Below, piece after piece: positions 1 through 7,723 of a stretch of DNA of 64,000 nt; position 1 is the stretch's first letter; every line of letters starts with the position of its first letter. This DNA is from Pseudomonadota bacterium (GTDB lineage Bacteria > Pseudomonadota > Alphaproteobacteria > Sphingomonadales > Sphingomonadaceae): NCBI GenBank assembly GCA_021847605.1, contig JAJZQN010000002.1, positions 124,001 through 188,000 on the forward strand, in the 5' to 3' direction. The position numbers and the translations under genes are program-made. Under the pieces are notes generated by a model that was given only the letters and a program-made list of their open reading frames with translations, made no database searches and was not told the DNA's origin.

Positions 1-203
1 CCCCGGAAAAGAGCCTCGACCTCCAGCTCACCTGGAACGTCAATGATCGCCTCGGCGTGACCTTCGACGCGGTGAACCTCACCAAGGCGAAGCAGCAGAC
101 CTATTATAAGTTCGAAGATGTTGGCGGCCCCGAGCAGTTCAACCTCGGCACCACCCTGCTGGCGCGTACTTTCGCGCTGGGTGTTCGCTATACCTTCAAG
201 TGA
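1..203 (+). CDS. TonB-dependent receptor, C-terminal end (partial)
   Basis: An open frame enters from the left edge (first full codon at position 3) and stops at TGA 201-203. The 66 visible residues alternate polar and hydrophobic positions as in the last strands of an outer-membrane beta-barrel. They contain FDAVNLTKAKQQTYY and end in GVRYTFK, the usual closing strand of TonB-dependent receptors of the sphingomonad type. Only the barrel end is visible, so the substrate cannot be judged. A secreted glycosidase follows on the same strand, which fits a glycan-utilisation locus continuing to the left. Confidence 0.75.
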   Translation, partial: PEKSLDLQLTWNVNDRLGVTFDAVNLTKAKQQTYYKFEDVGGPEQFNLGTTLLARTFALGVRYTFK

Positions 204-212
204 GTGCCCGAT

Positions 213-240
213 GGGGCGCGGTGTCTCCTCACCGCGCCCC
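213..240 (+). terminator. 11-bp GC hairpin after the TonB receptor
   Basis: GGGGCGCGGTG (213-223) and CACCGCGCCCC (230-240) pair perfectly around a 6-nt loop, starting 10 nt after the receptor stop. No U-tract follows, so this may pause or stabilise the mRNA end rather than terminate by itself. Confidence 0.5.
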
Positions 241-246
241 GTCTCC

Positions 247-299
247 ATGGCGGCTGTTCCGGGAACCTCTCCAAACCCGGAACGGCCGCCATATTTGTT
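247..299 (+). terminator. 17-bp hairpin followed by a T-rich run
   Basis: The arms 247-263 and 276-292 pair over 17 positions with a single T-G wobble, a 12-nt loop, and ATTTGTTTG afterwards. This is the better candidate for a rho-independent terminator between the receptor and the glycosidase. Confidence 0.6.
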
Positions 300-321
300 T
301 GTAAACCACAGGGAGGTGATG

Positions 322-2364
322 ATGCGCGCGATCAGGATGTTCTTGCTGGCGGGTGCCGCCATGGCCGGCATCGGCGCGGCCTCCCCTCCTCCTCCGGCGG
401 CCCTGAATGTCGACGCCATCGCCGCTCAGCGTTTCGGCAATGACGCCCCCTGGTATCGCGACCGCATCCCCTTCTTCGAATCCGCCGATCCCACGCTCGA
501 CGCCGTCTATTATTATCGCTGGCAGCTATTTCGCGGGCATCAGCGCGATCTGGGCGAAGAAGGCTATATCACCACCGAATTTTTCGACGATGTCGACTGG
601 CAACGCCATCCCTATGCCAGCCTGAACGACGCCAGCGGCTTTCATATCGGTGAGGGGCGCTGGCTGGGCGATCGCCGCTTCACCGACGACTATATCAACT
701 TCATGTATGCCAGCGGCGGCAATGATCGCCACTTCACGGATCATATGGCGGACAGCGTATGGGGCCGTTTTCTGGTCGATGGCGACCGCGCCGACGCGAT
801 CGAACATCTGCCGGTGATGAACCATATCTATCGCCTGTGGGACGATAAATATGACTTTGACAAGGGGCTGTATTTCGTCGAGCCGCTGCTCGACGCCACC
901 GAATATACCGTCTCGTCCATAGACGCCTCGGGCGGCAAGGACGGGTTCCGGGGCGGCGACGCCTTCCGCCCCTCGGTCAACAGCTATATGTTCGCCAACG
1001 CCCGCGCTCTGTCCAAAATGGCGGCGATGGCCGGGAATAAGGCGATGGCGGCTGACTATGCCGCGCGCGCCGACGCCTTGCAAAAGCGCGTCCTGACCGA
1101 CCTGTGGAGCGACCGGCTCACCCACTTCATCGACCGCCATCAATCGCGCAAGAATGAATTCGTCAACTACTGGGACCCGATCCGTAACCGCGAACTGGTC
1201 GGCTACCTGCCATGGATGTTCGATCTCGTCCCCGACGATGCGAAATATGCACAGGCATGGGGCCATCTGCTCGACCCTGCCTCGCTCGCCGGAAAGGCCG
1301 GCATGCGGACGGTCGAGGCGAATTACGAATATTATATGCGGCAATATCGCTATCTGGGCAGCGCCCCGGAATGCCAGTGGAACGGCCCGATCTGGCCCTA
1401 TCAGACGACGCAGGTGCTGCACGGCATGGCCAATCTGCTGGACCATTATAAACAGGACGGTCCCGTCACGCGCAGCGCCTATATGCGCCTGCTGCGCCAA
1501 TATGCCGCACTCCATTATCAGGGCAGCGGTAAGGATCGCCGTCTCGACATCGAAGAGGATTATCACCCCGAAACCGGCAAGCCGATCGTCGGCCTCGACC
1601 GCAGCCACCATTATTTCCATTCCGGCTTCAACGATCTGATCCTGACCGGCCTTGTCGGCATCCGGCCGCGTGCCGACGACGTGCTGGAGGTCAATTCGCT
1701 GTTGCCCGACTCCAGCGACCCGCAGGCGCTCTCATGGTTCCGCATGCAGGACATCCCCTATCATGGTCACAGGGTTGCCGTGACATGGGATGCCGACGGC
1801 AGCCATTATCGCCGCGGCAAAGGGCTGTCGGTCGAGGTGGATGGCCGCGAAGTCGCCCGCCGTGACACGCTGGGCCGGATCGAGCTGCCGATCAGTCGGG
1901 CCGCGCCCCCCGCCATCGCCCGCCCCATCAATCTGGCCGTGCAGTTGGTACGCAACCAGTTTCCCATCGGCTCCGCCTCCAGCAATAGTGACCCTGAAAA
2001 TGTCCATGATGCCATCGACGGGCGGGTTTGGTTCTTCCCCGAACTGCCCAATGGCTGGTCGTCGGCGCCTTCTCCGGCGGAGCAATGGTATGCCATCGAC
2101 CTTGGCAAAGTCACCGACCTTGCCCGCGCCGAACTGGCCTTCTTCGCCGATGGCAAAGGCTTCGCCGTCCCGCGCAGTTATAAGATTCAGGCGTGGATGG
2201 ACGGGCGCTGGCGTGACGTCGCCACGCCCTCAGCTCCGCCGGTCGCCAACGGCATCACCGACATAAGCTGGCCGCGACTCGCCGCGAACAAGGTCCGCCT
2301 GCTTTTCACCCAGGCACCGGGCAAAGCCGTTCGTCTGGCGGAAATCAAATTGTTCGGAGAGTAG
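322..2364 (+). CDS. secreted MGH1-like glycoside hydrolase with C-terminal discoidin (F5/8 type C) domain
   Basis: This 680-residue protein starts with a signal peptide (MRAIRMFLLAGAAMAGIGAA). An (alpha/alpha)6-barrel of the GH63/mannosylglycerate-hydrolase-like (MGH1) family spans about residues 60-520. It shows NYWDPI near residue 281 and CQWNGPIWPYQTTQVL near 350, the pattern typical of this fold. Residues ~540-680 form a discoidin-like carbohydrate-binding domain (DLGKVTDLARAELAFF, AEIKLFGE). ATG 322 sits 5 nt after the GGGAGG motif at 311-316; ATG 319 would be too close. The protein probably trims a glycan in the periplasm or at the surface for import by the receptor upstream. The exact substrate is not visible. 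Confidence 0.75.
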   Translation: MRAIRMFLLAGAAMAGIGAASPPPPAALNVDAIAAQRFGNDAPWYRDRIPFFESADPTLDAVYYYRWQLFRGHQRDLGEEGYITTEFFDDVDWQRHPYASLNDASGFHIGEGRWLGDRRFTDDYINFMYASGGNDRHFTDHMADSVWGRFLVDGDRADAIEHLPVMNHIYRLWDDKYDFDKGLYFVEPLLDATEYTVSSIDASGGKDGFRGGDAFRPSVNSYMFANARALSKMAAMAGNKAMAADYAARADALQKRVLTDLWSDRLTHFIDRHQSRKNEFVNYWDPIRNRELVGYLPWMFDLVPDDAKYAQAWGHLLDPASLAGKAGMRTVEANYEYYMRQYRYLGSAPECQWNGPIWPYQTTQVLHGMANLLDHYKQDGPVTRSAYMRLLRQYAALHYQGSGKDRRLDIEEDYHPETGKPIVGLDRSHHYFHSGFNDLILTGLVGIRPRADDVLEVNSLLPDSSDPQALSWFRMQDIPYHGHRVAVTWDADGSHYRRGKGLSVEVDGREVARRDTLGRIELPISRAAPPAIARPINLAVQLVRNQFPIGSASSNSDPENVHDAIDGRVWFFPELPNGWSSAPSPAEQWYAIDLGKVTDLARAELAFFADGKGFAVPRSYKIQAWMDGRWRDVATPSAPPVANGITDISWPRLAANKVRLLFTQAPGKAVRLAEIKLFGE

Positions 2365-2429
2365 ACAACGAACAGAAACTCTATTTCCGCCAATGCGGGG
2401 GCATCGCGGCTGGCAACCGGCCTGAAAGG

Positions 2430-3125
2430 ATGGTACAGCCCGCAATAAGTCGAATGCCCCAGATCACCGCCCCTGCACGCCCGGGCATCTATGCCCGCGG
2501 CACTGAAACGGTCGACGCCATCCTGAAGGCGGCGCTCGCCGTCCTGATCGACGAAGGCGCAACCTGCTTCACCATCCGCCGTATTGCCGCGCGCTGCGAT
2601 ATGAAGGTCGGCAATGTCAGCTATCATTTCCCGCGCAAGGAAATGCTGGTTCAGGTGCTGCTCGACGATCTGGTCGACAATTATAACCAGCAACTGGATC
2701 AGATGGTGCGCAAGCCCGGCCTGTCGGCCGAAGAGCGGCTGAAGCTGGTGATCATCTTCGTCCTCGACGACATCGGGTCGAAGCGTACGACCCATTTGTT
2801 CACCGAACTCTGGGCGCTGGCCAATCATGATCCGATCATCGCCGATCGCGTGCGCGTCTTCTACGAACGCGCCCATCGGCTGATCGGCGAATATGTCGCG
2901 GCCATCAATCCCGCCTTGTCGGATGAGGATGTTCAGGCGGTGGCCCTGTTCATCAGCGCGACGATGGAAGGATCGACTCCCTTCCTTGGCCATGGCAAGC
3001 CATGGGCCGACCGCATGCCGGTTTATACCGCGCTGGCCGTCCGTTCGCTTGTATCGCTGGCACAGACCGTCACATCACGCGATATCGCGTCGCTGACCGG
3101 ACCCCATATCACCGAATTCGCCTGA
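2430..3125 (+). CDS. TetR/AcrR family transcriptional regulator
   Basis: This protein of 231 residues (223 if translation starts at ATG 2454) has an N-terminal TetR helix-turn-helix: ILKAALAVLIDEGATCFTIRRIAARCDMKVGNVSYHFPRK, with the usual Y-H-F just after the recognition helix. An all-helical ligand/dimer domain follows. GAAAGG directly precedes ATG 2430, which is tight, so the first codon is uncertain. It lies between the glycosidase and the amine dehydrogenase operon, 166 nt upstream of aauB on the same strand. Either neighbour could be its target. Confidence 0.85.
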   Translation: MVQPAISRMPQITAPARPGIYARGTETVDAILKAALAVLIDEGATCFTIRRIAARCDMKVGNVSYHFPRKEMLVQVLLDDLVDNYNQQLDQMVRKPGLSAEERLKLVIIFVLDDIGSKRTTHLFTELWALANHDPIIADRVRVFYERAHRLIGEYVAAINPALSDEDVQAVALFISATMEGSTPFLGHGKPWADRMPVYTALAVRSLVSLAQTVTSRDIASLTGPHITEFA

Positions 3126-3131
3126 GCATCG

Positions 3132-3143
3132 CCCCCCCCCCCC
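3132..3143 (+). repeat. 12-C homopolymer
   Basis: Twelve consecutive C residues lie 7 nt after the TetR stop codon. It is outside any reading frame. Such tracts slip during replication and are also common sequencing-error sites. Confidence 0.7.
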
Positions 3144-3158
3144 GGCAAGGGCAAAGTG

Positions 3159-3191
3159 GTGACATTACTGCACCACCCGTGACAATCCTGC
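3159..3191 (+). promoter_or_regulatory. direct repeat upstream of the amine dehydrogenase operon
   Basis: GTGACATTACTGC (3159-3171) and GTGACAATCCTGC (3179-3191) match at 11 of 13 positions with a 20-nt period, about two helical turns. A TTGACC (-35-like) hexamer lies at 3226 and a GACAAG/CTTGTC inverted repeat at 3239-3258. This looks like an activator site for aauB, but no factor is known from the sequence. Confidence 0.35.
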
Positions 3192-3291
3192 TCCGCATTT
3201 TTTGCGCCATCCTCCCTTTCGCCTCTTGACCGAATCTGGACAAGTGTCAAACCTTGTCACGAACGCCGCACGGCGAGGGGGAACAACAGCT

Positions 3292-4464
3292 ATGTCACGC
3301 AATAGCCGCAGAATTTTTGCCGCCTTCAGCTTGGGCTATGCCCTGTTCGCGGGCGCCGTCATGGCGCAGGCCGCCGATGCGCCGGCCGATCTGACGCCTG
3401 AAGAGTCGGACGTCATGACCATCGACCCGCCCAAACCGACATGGTTCTATGTCGACGGCGGATGGGACATGCCCGGCACCAGCATCTTCGACGGCGAAAC
3501 TGGCAAGATGAAGGGCATGGTCGAAACCCGGCGCCTCGCCGACATGGCGATCGACCCCAACGGTCAATATTATTATGTCGCCGAAACCATCTGGTCCAAG
3601 GGCGATCGCGGCACGCGGCAGGACATGGTGACGGTTTATGACAGCAAGACGCTGAACCTCGTCACCGAAATTCCCCTGCCCGGCCGTATCCTCATCGGTT
3701 CGCGCAAGAATAATTTCATCGTCAGCGACGATGGCAAGACCGCCTTCGTCTATGATTTCAGCCCGACCTCGGGCGTGAACATCGTCGACCTCACCAAAAA
3801 GAAATTCACCGCCGCGATCGAACTGCCCGGCTGCGCCAGCCTGATGCCCAATCCGGGTGTCGGCTTCTCCGCGCTCTGCTCGGACGGATCGATGGCCACC
3901 GTCGCGGTCAAGGGGACGAAGGGGGACATCACCCATACCGCCCCCTTCTTCGACGCCACGAACGACCCGATCTTCGACAATTTCGCCTATGACCGGGCGA
4001 AGAAGCAGGCGACGTTCCTGACCTATACGGGCCAGATCTACACCGCGCAGATCAGCGCGTCGCCCACCGTGGCAGCGCCCTTCTCCATTCAGGCGGCGGC
4101 CGGCATCCGTCCGGGCGAAACGAAGCCGCTGGAAACCAACTGGCTGCCCGGCGGCCGTCAGCCCATGGCTGTGCATCGCGCCACCGGCATGATGTTCGTC
4201 CTGATGCACATGGGCGAATATTGGACGCACAAGGAATCCGGCACCGAAGTGTGGCAGGTCGATGTCGCCGCCAAGAAGGTGGTGAAGCGCTTCAAGCTGA
4301 AAGACCCGATGAACAACATCGCCGTGTCCCAGACCGATAAGCCCCTGCTCTACATGAATGGGGAAAAGGGTGAGGCGCTCGTCATCGACGTCGCTACCGG
4401 CGAAGAAAAGCACAAGATCGAAAAGGCCGGCGGCAGCACCATCACCATAGCGGACCCGCTCTGA
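3292..4464 (+). CDS. aauB: aromatic (aralkyl)amine dehydrogenase large subunit
   Basis: This 390-residue periplasmic seven-bladed beta-propeller subunit belongs to the TTQ-dependent amine dehydrogenases (MauB/AauB family). A signal peptide covers ~1-27. The rest shows the family's blade sequences: PTWFYVDGGWDMPGTSIFD, YYYVAETIWSKGDRGTRQD, and the C-terminal EVWQVDVAAKKVVKRF. It scaffolds the small subunit that carries the quinone cofactor. ATG 3292 follows GAGGGGGAA, and residues before it do not look coding. The gene opens a tight operon with mauE starting 2 nt after its stop. It is assigned to the aromatic-amine rather than methylamine branch because of the small subunit. Confidence 0.85.
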   Translation: MSRNSRRIFAAFSLGYALFAGAVMAQAADAPADLTPEESDVMTIDPPKPTWFYVDGGWDMPGTSIFDGETGKMKGMVETRRLADMAIDPNGQYYYVAETIWSKGDRGTRQDMVTVYDSKTLNLVTEIPLPGRILIGSRKNNFIVSDDGKTAFVYDFSPTSGVNIVDLTKKKFTAAIELPGCASLMPNPGVGFSALCSDGSMATVAVKGTKGDITHTAPFFDATNDPIFDNFAYDRAKKQATFLTYTGQIYTAQISASPTVAAPFSIQAAAGIRPGETKPLETNWLPGGRQPMAVHRATGMMFVLMHMGEYWTHKESGTEVWQVDVAAKKVVKRFKLKDPMNNIAVSQTDKPLLYMNGEKGEALVIDVATGEEKHKIEKAGGSTITIADPL

Positions 4465-4466
4465 TC

Positions 4467-5006
4467 ATGGGCGCCGGCGCGATGCTGATGCTCGCGATCA
4501 CCGGCCGCGCCGCGACAATCGGCGTCGGCCTCCTCTTCCTGCTCGCGGGATTGTCGCAATGGCGGCACCGTTTCCTGCTGCCCGGCGTCATCGCCAATTA
4601 TCGGCTGTTGCCGGGCAAGCTGGTGGCGCTCGCCGCCTTTGCCCTTCCACTGGCCGAAGCGATGGTCGGCCTCGGCCTGATGGCCGGGTTCACGCCCCTG
4701 TCGGTCGTCGCGGGGATCGCCCTGCTGTTGCTCTTTGCCGGGGCGATGGCGGTCAATATCCGGCGCGGCCGCACCCATATCGACTGCGGCTGCGGTCATG
4801 CCGAACTACGTCATCCCATCGGCTGGTCGCTGGTGGCCCGCAACCTGTTGCTGGCCGCGCTCCTCCTGCCCGCACTGATGCCTGTCGGTCCGCTAGATAC
4901 GATGGATCTGGCCAGCGCGCTCGCTGCGGGGCTTGCCATCCTTCTTCTGTCCTTCCTTTTCCAGTCGCTGGGCGCGCTCGCCGCCTCGCCTGTCCACCGG
5001 AGATAA
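4467..5006 (+). CDS. mauE: MauE, amine dehydrogenase accessory membrane protein
   Basis: This 179-residue integral-membrane protein has four to five hydrophobic segments (about residues 15-35, 50-70, 75-95, 118-140, 150-170). It carries the MauE/DoxX-like motif HIDCGCGHAEL near residues 106-116, a cysteine pair placed for disulfide transfer. MauE and MauD are required together in methylotrophs to form the many disulfides of the small subunit. Gene order B-E-D-A is the standard one, with 2 nt before and 6 nt after. Confidence 0.85.
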   Translation: MGAGAMLMLAITGRAATIGVGLLFLLAGLSQWRHRFLLPGVIANYRLLPGKLVALAAFALPLAEAMVGLGLMAGFTPLSVVAGIALLLLFAGAMAVNIRRGRTHIDCGCGHAELRHPIGWSLVARNLLLAALLLPALMPVGPLDTMDLASALAAGLAILLLSFLFQSLGALAASPVHRR

Positions 5007-5012
5007 GCCTCG

Positions 5013-5615
5013 ATGCTGACCTCGCTCATCATTTCGCAAATCCTGTCCTGGCTGGTCATTCTTGGCCTCGGCCTCGCGCTGCTGGCGCTCGCCCGACAGG
5101 TCGGCGTTCTCCATATCCGCGTGGCGCCTGCCGGCGCGCTGGCCACCACCGGCGGCCCGTCCGTCGGCAGCAGCACCGGCGCCGTCGCCACCCGCACGCT
5201 GGATGGCAAGCCGATCACGGTCGGCGGCCACGCCCATGGCGTGAAGCTGCGCCTGCTCCTCTTCGTGTCGGCGCAATGCCCGCTGTGCAAGGCCGTGATC
5301 CCGATGGCGACCAGCTTCGCCAAGACGGAACGTGTATCGCTGACCTTCATCGGCGATGATGACGCGGGCGCTCAGCGCGCCATGATCGCGCAGCATGGGC
5401 TGGAAGGACATGCCTTCATCAACGGTCCCGAAGTGGGCATGGCCTATGAAGTCGCCAAGCTGCCCTTCGCGGTGCTGCTCGACGAAGAAGGCACCATCCT
5501 GTCCAAGGGGCTGGTGAACAGCCGCGAACATCTCGAAAGCCTGATCGTCGCCCATGAAATGGGCATCCGCACGGTGCAGGATTATATCGGCAGCCTGAAG
5601 GCGCAGGCGGCATAA
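5013..5615 (+). CDS. mauD: MauD, thioredoxin-like amine dehydrogenase maturation protein
   Basis: The protein has 200 residues. One N-terminal membrane anchor (residues ~5-28) is followed by a periplasmic thioredoxin fold with active site CPLC in SAQCPLCKAVIP near residue 90. Its role is to form or shuffle disulfides in the cysteine-rich small subunit encoded next. It pairs with MauE, which probably passes electrons across the membrane. The start is ATG 5013; aauA follows after 23 nt. Confidence 0.88.
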   Translation: MLTSLIISQILSWLVILGLGLALLALARQVGVLHIRVAPAGALATTGGPSVGSSTGAVATRTLDGKPITVGGHAHGVKLRLLLFVSAQCPLCKAVIPMATSFAKTERVSLTFIGDDDAGAQRAMIAQHGLEGHAFINGPEVGMAYEVAKLPFAVLLDEEGTILSKGLVNSREHLESLIVAHEMGIRTVQDYIGSLKAQAA

Positions 5616-5638
5616 GCATAATATTGGGGGCCAAGATC

Positions 5639-6184
5639 ATGACGAAATTCAATGCCGACGCCTGGGGGGAAAAGCTGCTGCGCAAGTTTGCCGGCGGTTC
5701 CTCGCGCCGCTCGATGCTCACGCGCATGGGGGCCGCGCTGGTTGCCGCACCGGCCTTCCCGCTGCTGCCCGTCAGCCGCGCCGAAGCCGCCAAGCCCGAC
5801 CGTTCGCCAGAAGCCAAGACCGTCTTCGCCCGCAGCGCGCAAACGAAGGACGAAACCAAGTGCGACTATTGGCGCTATTGCGCGATCGACGGCGCGCTCT
5901 GCACCTGCTGCGGCGGCGGTATTCATAGCTGCCCGCCCGGCGCAGAACCTTCGCCCGTCAGCTGGGTCGGCACCTGCATCAACCCGGATGATGGCAAGGC
6001 CTATCTGATCGCCTATCGCGACTGCTGCGGCAAACCGGCCTGCGGCCAGTGCGGTTGCGACAATACCGATCGCGAGACGCAGCTTTACATGCCGCAACTC
6101 AACAATGACGTGATCTGGTGCTTCGGCACGACCAGCATGGAATATCACTGCTCCACCGCCGTTCTGGTGGGCGCAGCCAGCTAA
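5639..6184 (+). CDS. aauA: aromatic amine dehydrogenase small subunit (TTQ subunit)
   Basis: This 181-residue catalytic subunit oxidises aromatic primary amines (tyramine, phenylethylamine, tryptamine type) to aldehydes with release of ammonia. The long leader contains SSRRSMLTRMG (residues 21-31), a twin-arginine signal. W109 (PVSWVGTC) and W160 (DVIWCFG) are the two tryptophans that crosslink to tryptophan tryptophylquinone; D128 is the catalytic base. These positions match the numbering of the Alcaligenes faecalis enzyme as I recall it. It has 14 cysteines, including CTCCGG and ACGQCGC, as in that enzyme, against 12 in methylamine dehydrogenase. Ser172 replaces the Thr172 I recall there. 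ATG 5639 is chosen over an upstream TTG (5624). Confidence 0.9.
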   Translation: MTKFNADAWGEKLLRKFAGGSSRRSMLTRMGAALVAAPAFPLLPVSRAEAAKPDRSPEAKTVFARSAQTKDETKCDYWRYCAIDGALCTCCGGGIHSCPPGAEPSPVSWVGTCINPDDGKAYLIAYRDCCGKPACGQCGCDNTDRETQLYMPQLNNDVIWCFGTTSMEYHCSTAVLVGAAS

Positions 6185-6255
6185 GTCACGGGATCATGCG
6201 CGCGTTGTTCATCATGCTGTGTTCGCTGGCCGCGAGGGCGAAAGGCGCGCACGGC

Positions 6256-6768
6256 ATGGTTCGTCCATTATTGTGGACCGCCTTGCTGCTGCTGGGCGCC
6301 ACGGCGGGCCTGCGGGCGGCCTTGCCCCCCATGGGCCTGTTGCCCGCCGCCATCACCGACCCCGAAATGGCCCGCGCCGACTATGTCGAACAATGCGCCG
6401 GATGCCATGGCGTATCGGGCAGCACCGCGCCCGCCCGCCTGCCCGAATTGCGCGGCCGCGTCGGCTGGTTCATGTGTACCCCCTCGGCCCGCGCCTATCT
6501 CATCCGCCTGCCCAATGTAGCGCACAGCCGGATCAAGGATAATCAGCAGCTCGCCGACATGATGAATTTCGTCGTCTTCGGCCTGGGCGGGGCCAGCACA
6601 CCACAGGGCACCGCACCCTTCACCGCCGACGAAGTGGCGCGCGAACGGCAGCACCCGCTATCCAACACCGCTCTTACGGCCGAACGCGCCAGAGAGGTCA
6701 ACGGCGCGATCCGCGCCTGCGGCGCTCCCGCATCGTTGAAACTGCTCTATCCGGGGCAGAAGGGCTGA
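6256..6768 (+). CDS. periplasmic mono-haem c-type cytochrome, probable electron acceptor
   Basis: The mature protein carries one haem c motif, CAGCH, in ADYVEQCAGCHGVSGSTAPARLPEL; MMNFVVFG further on may supply the axial methionine. From ATG 6256 the product is 170 residues with a classic signal peptide (MVRPLLWTALLLLGATAGLRA). An alternative ATG at 6196 would leave only 11 nt after aauA and add 20 residues. It is the last gene of the amine dehydrogenase operon. No azurin or amicyanin gene is visible, so this cytochrome is the natural candidate to take electrons from the TTQ enzyme. Confidence 0.78.
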   Translation: MVRPLLWTALLLLGATAGLRAALPPMGLLPAAITDPEMARADYVEQCAGCHGVSGSTAPARLPELRGRVGWFMCTPSARAYLIRLPNVAHSRIKDNQQLADMMNFVVFGLGGASTPQGTAPFTADEVARERQHPLSNTALTAERAREVNGAIRACGAPASLKLLYPGQKG

Positions 6769-6798
6769 TCCGCCGGCTTGGGAATGAGCAAATTATAC

Positions 6799-6836
6799 CG
6801 TCATCCCAGCGTACGCTGGGATCTCAGGCAATGACG
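6799..6836. repeat. REP-like palindrome between convergent genes
   Basis: ATCCCAGCGTACGCTGGGAT (6803-6822) is a perfect 20-nt palindrome, bracketed by CGTCAT (6799-6804) and ATGACG (6831-6836). It lies between the converging cytochrome and L,D-transpeptidase genes, the usual setting of REP elements. Confidence 0.6.
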
Positions 6837-6908
6837 CACCACCCCTGCCATGCCTGCGACATTGACTATAGCGACCGCTAGCCAGCAGTCCTGCTCGGCA
6901 GACCCCTT

Positions 6909-7610
6909 CTAGCCACTCACCCCAGCACCCAGAAAAGGCTGCACCCGTAACCGGGGGAACACGTCTTCAATAGGCTTGCTGTCGGGCATCACATAGACAT
7001 AGCCCCCCTTCTTGCGGAACAGCGGCTCCACGCCCTTGCGGTAGAAAATCTTCGGCACGTTGATGCAGCCGAATGTGATGCGATTATCCTCGATCGTCGG
7101 CGACAGCATCCGGTCCCGCCGCTTCTCCTTGGGGCTGCCCGGCGGGATGGTGTGCATCGCCACCGATGTCGCATAATCCACCCACAGCACGCGCTGTCGC
7201 CCGGCCGCCAGCCCGAATCTCGCCAGAAACCGCCCGGCCGGAGTCGTCTTTTCCGCTGGACCGATCTCGGCCAGGCTTTTGCTGCCTACACCCGGCGTCG
7301 CATCATCGCCCGGTGCAATGCCAATCAGCACCGGCGCATGGGCTATCATCTTGCCCTCTGCATCGAACAGGAAAGCGGCGGCCGCCTTCTTGTCGACGAT
7401 GATATAAGGCAGCGTGCCATTATCCCTCGCCCCGGCGATCCAGTCTGCCACCCGGATCGCATCGGCCGATCGCTGTCCCGCGACATCATCGGCGCTGGGT
7501 TTGGCCGGCGCCTTTTCTGCCGCACCCTCTGCAACAGCCCTATCCTGCGCGATGACCGGCGTCGCGGCGATCATCGCAAGCCCGACGATCGCCGGGAAAT
7601 GTCGGATCAT
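6909..7610 (-). CDS. secreted L,D-transpeptidase-like (YkuD) protein
   Basis: The protein has 233 residues with a signal peptide (MIRHFPAIVGLAMIAATPVIAQ) and a YkuD catalytic domain over about 65-225. Conserved blocks are H153 in AMHTIPPG and C182 in ITFGCINVPKIFY. The catalytic Cys-x-Asn is intact, but the histidine of the usual S/T-H-G-C motif is phenylalanine here. Such enzymes form 3-3 peptidoglycan crosslinks or attach proteins to peptidoglycan. ATG 7610 is chosen because it starts the signal peptide; upstream codons do not look coding. An Lpp-like lipoprotein gene lies just upstream but has its own terminator. Confidence 0.8.
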   Translation of the reverse strand: MIRHFPAIVGLAMIAATPVIAQDRAVAEGAAEKAPAKPSADDVAGQRSADAIRVADWIAGARDNGTLPYIIVDKKAAAAFLFDAEGKMIAHAPVLIGIAPGDDATPGVGSKSLAEIGPAEKTTPAGRFLARFGLAAGRQRVLWVDYATSVAMHTIPPGSPKEKRRDRMLSPTIEDNRITFGCINVPKIFYRKGVEPLFRKKGGYVYVMPDSKPIEDVFPRLRVQPFLGAGVSG

Positions 7611-7697
7611 GATGGCGCTATCTCTGAGAAAAGGGCGTCGGCGCGCAAGGGAAAGGGGGAGGGGTGCGCCGACGCCAGGAAACTGGAAATCAATCAA

Positions 7698-7718
7698 CGG
7701 GGGGCGATCCACCCCCCG
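7698..7718 (-). terminator. terminator of the small lipoprotein gene
   Basis: Arms CGGGGGG (7698-7704) and CCCCCCG (7712-7718) pair around a 7-nt loop. Read on the minus strand, the hairpin starts 5 nt after the lipoprotein stop and is followed by TTGATTGATTT. Confidence 0.6.
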
Positions 7719-7723
7719 CCGCA

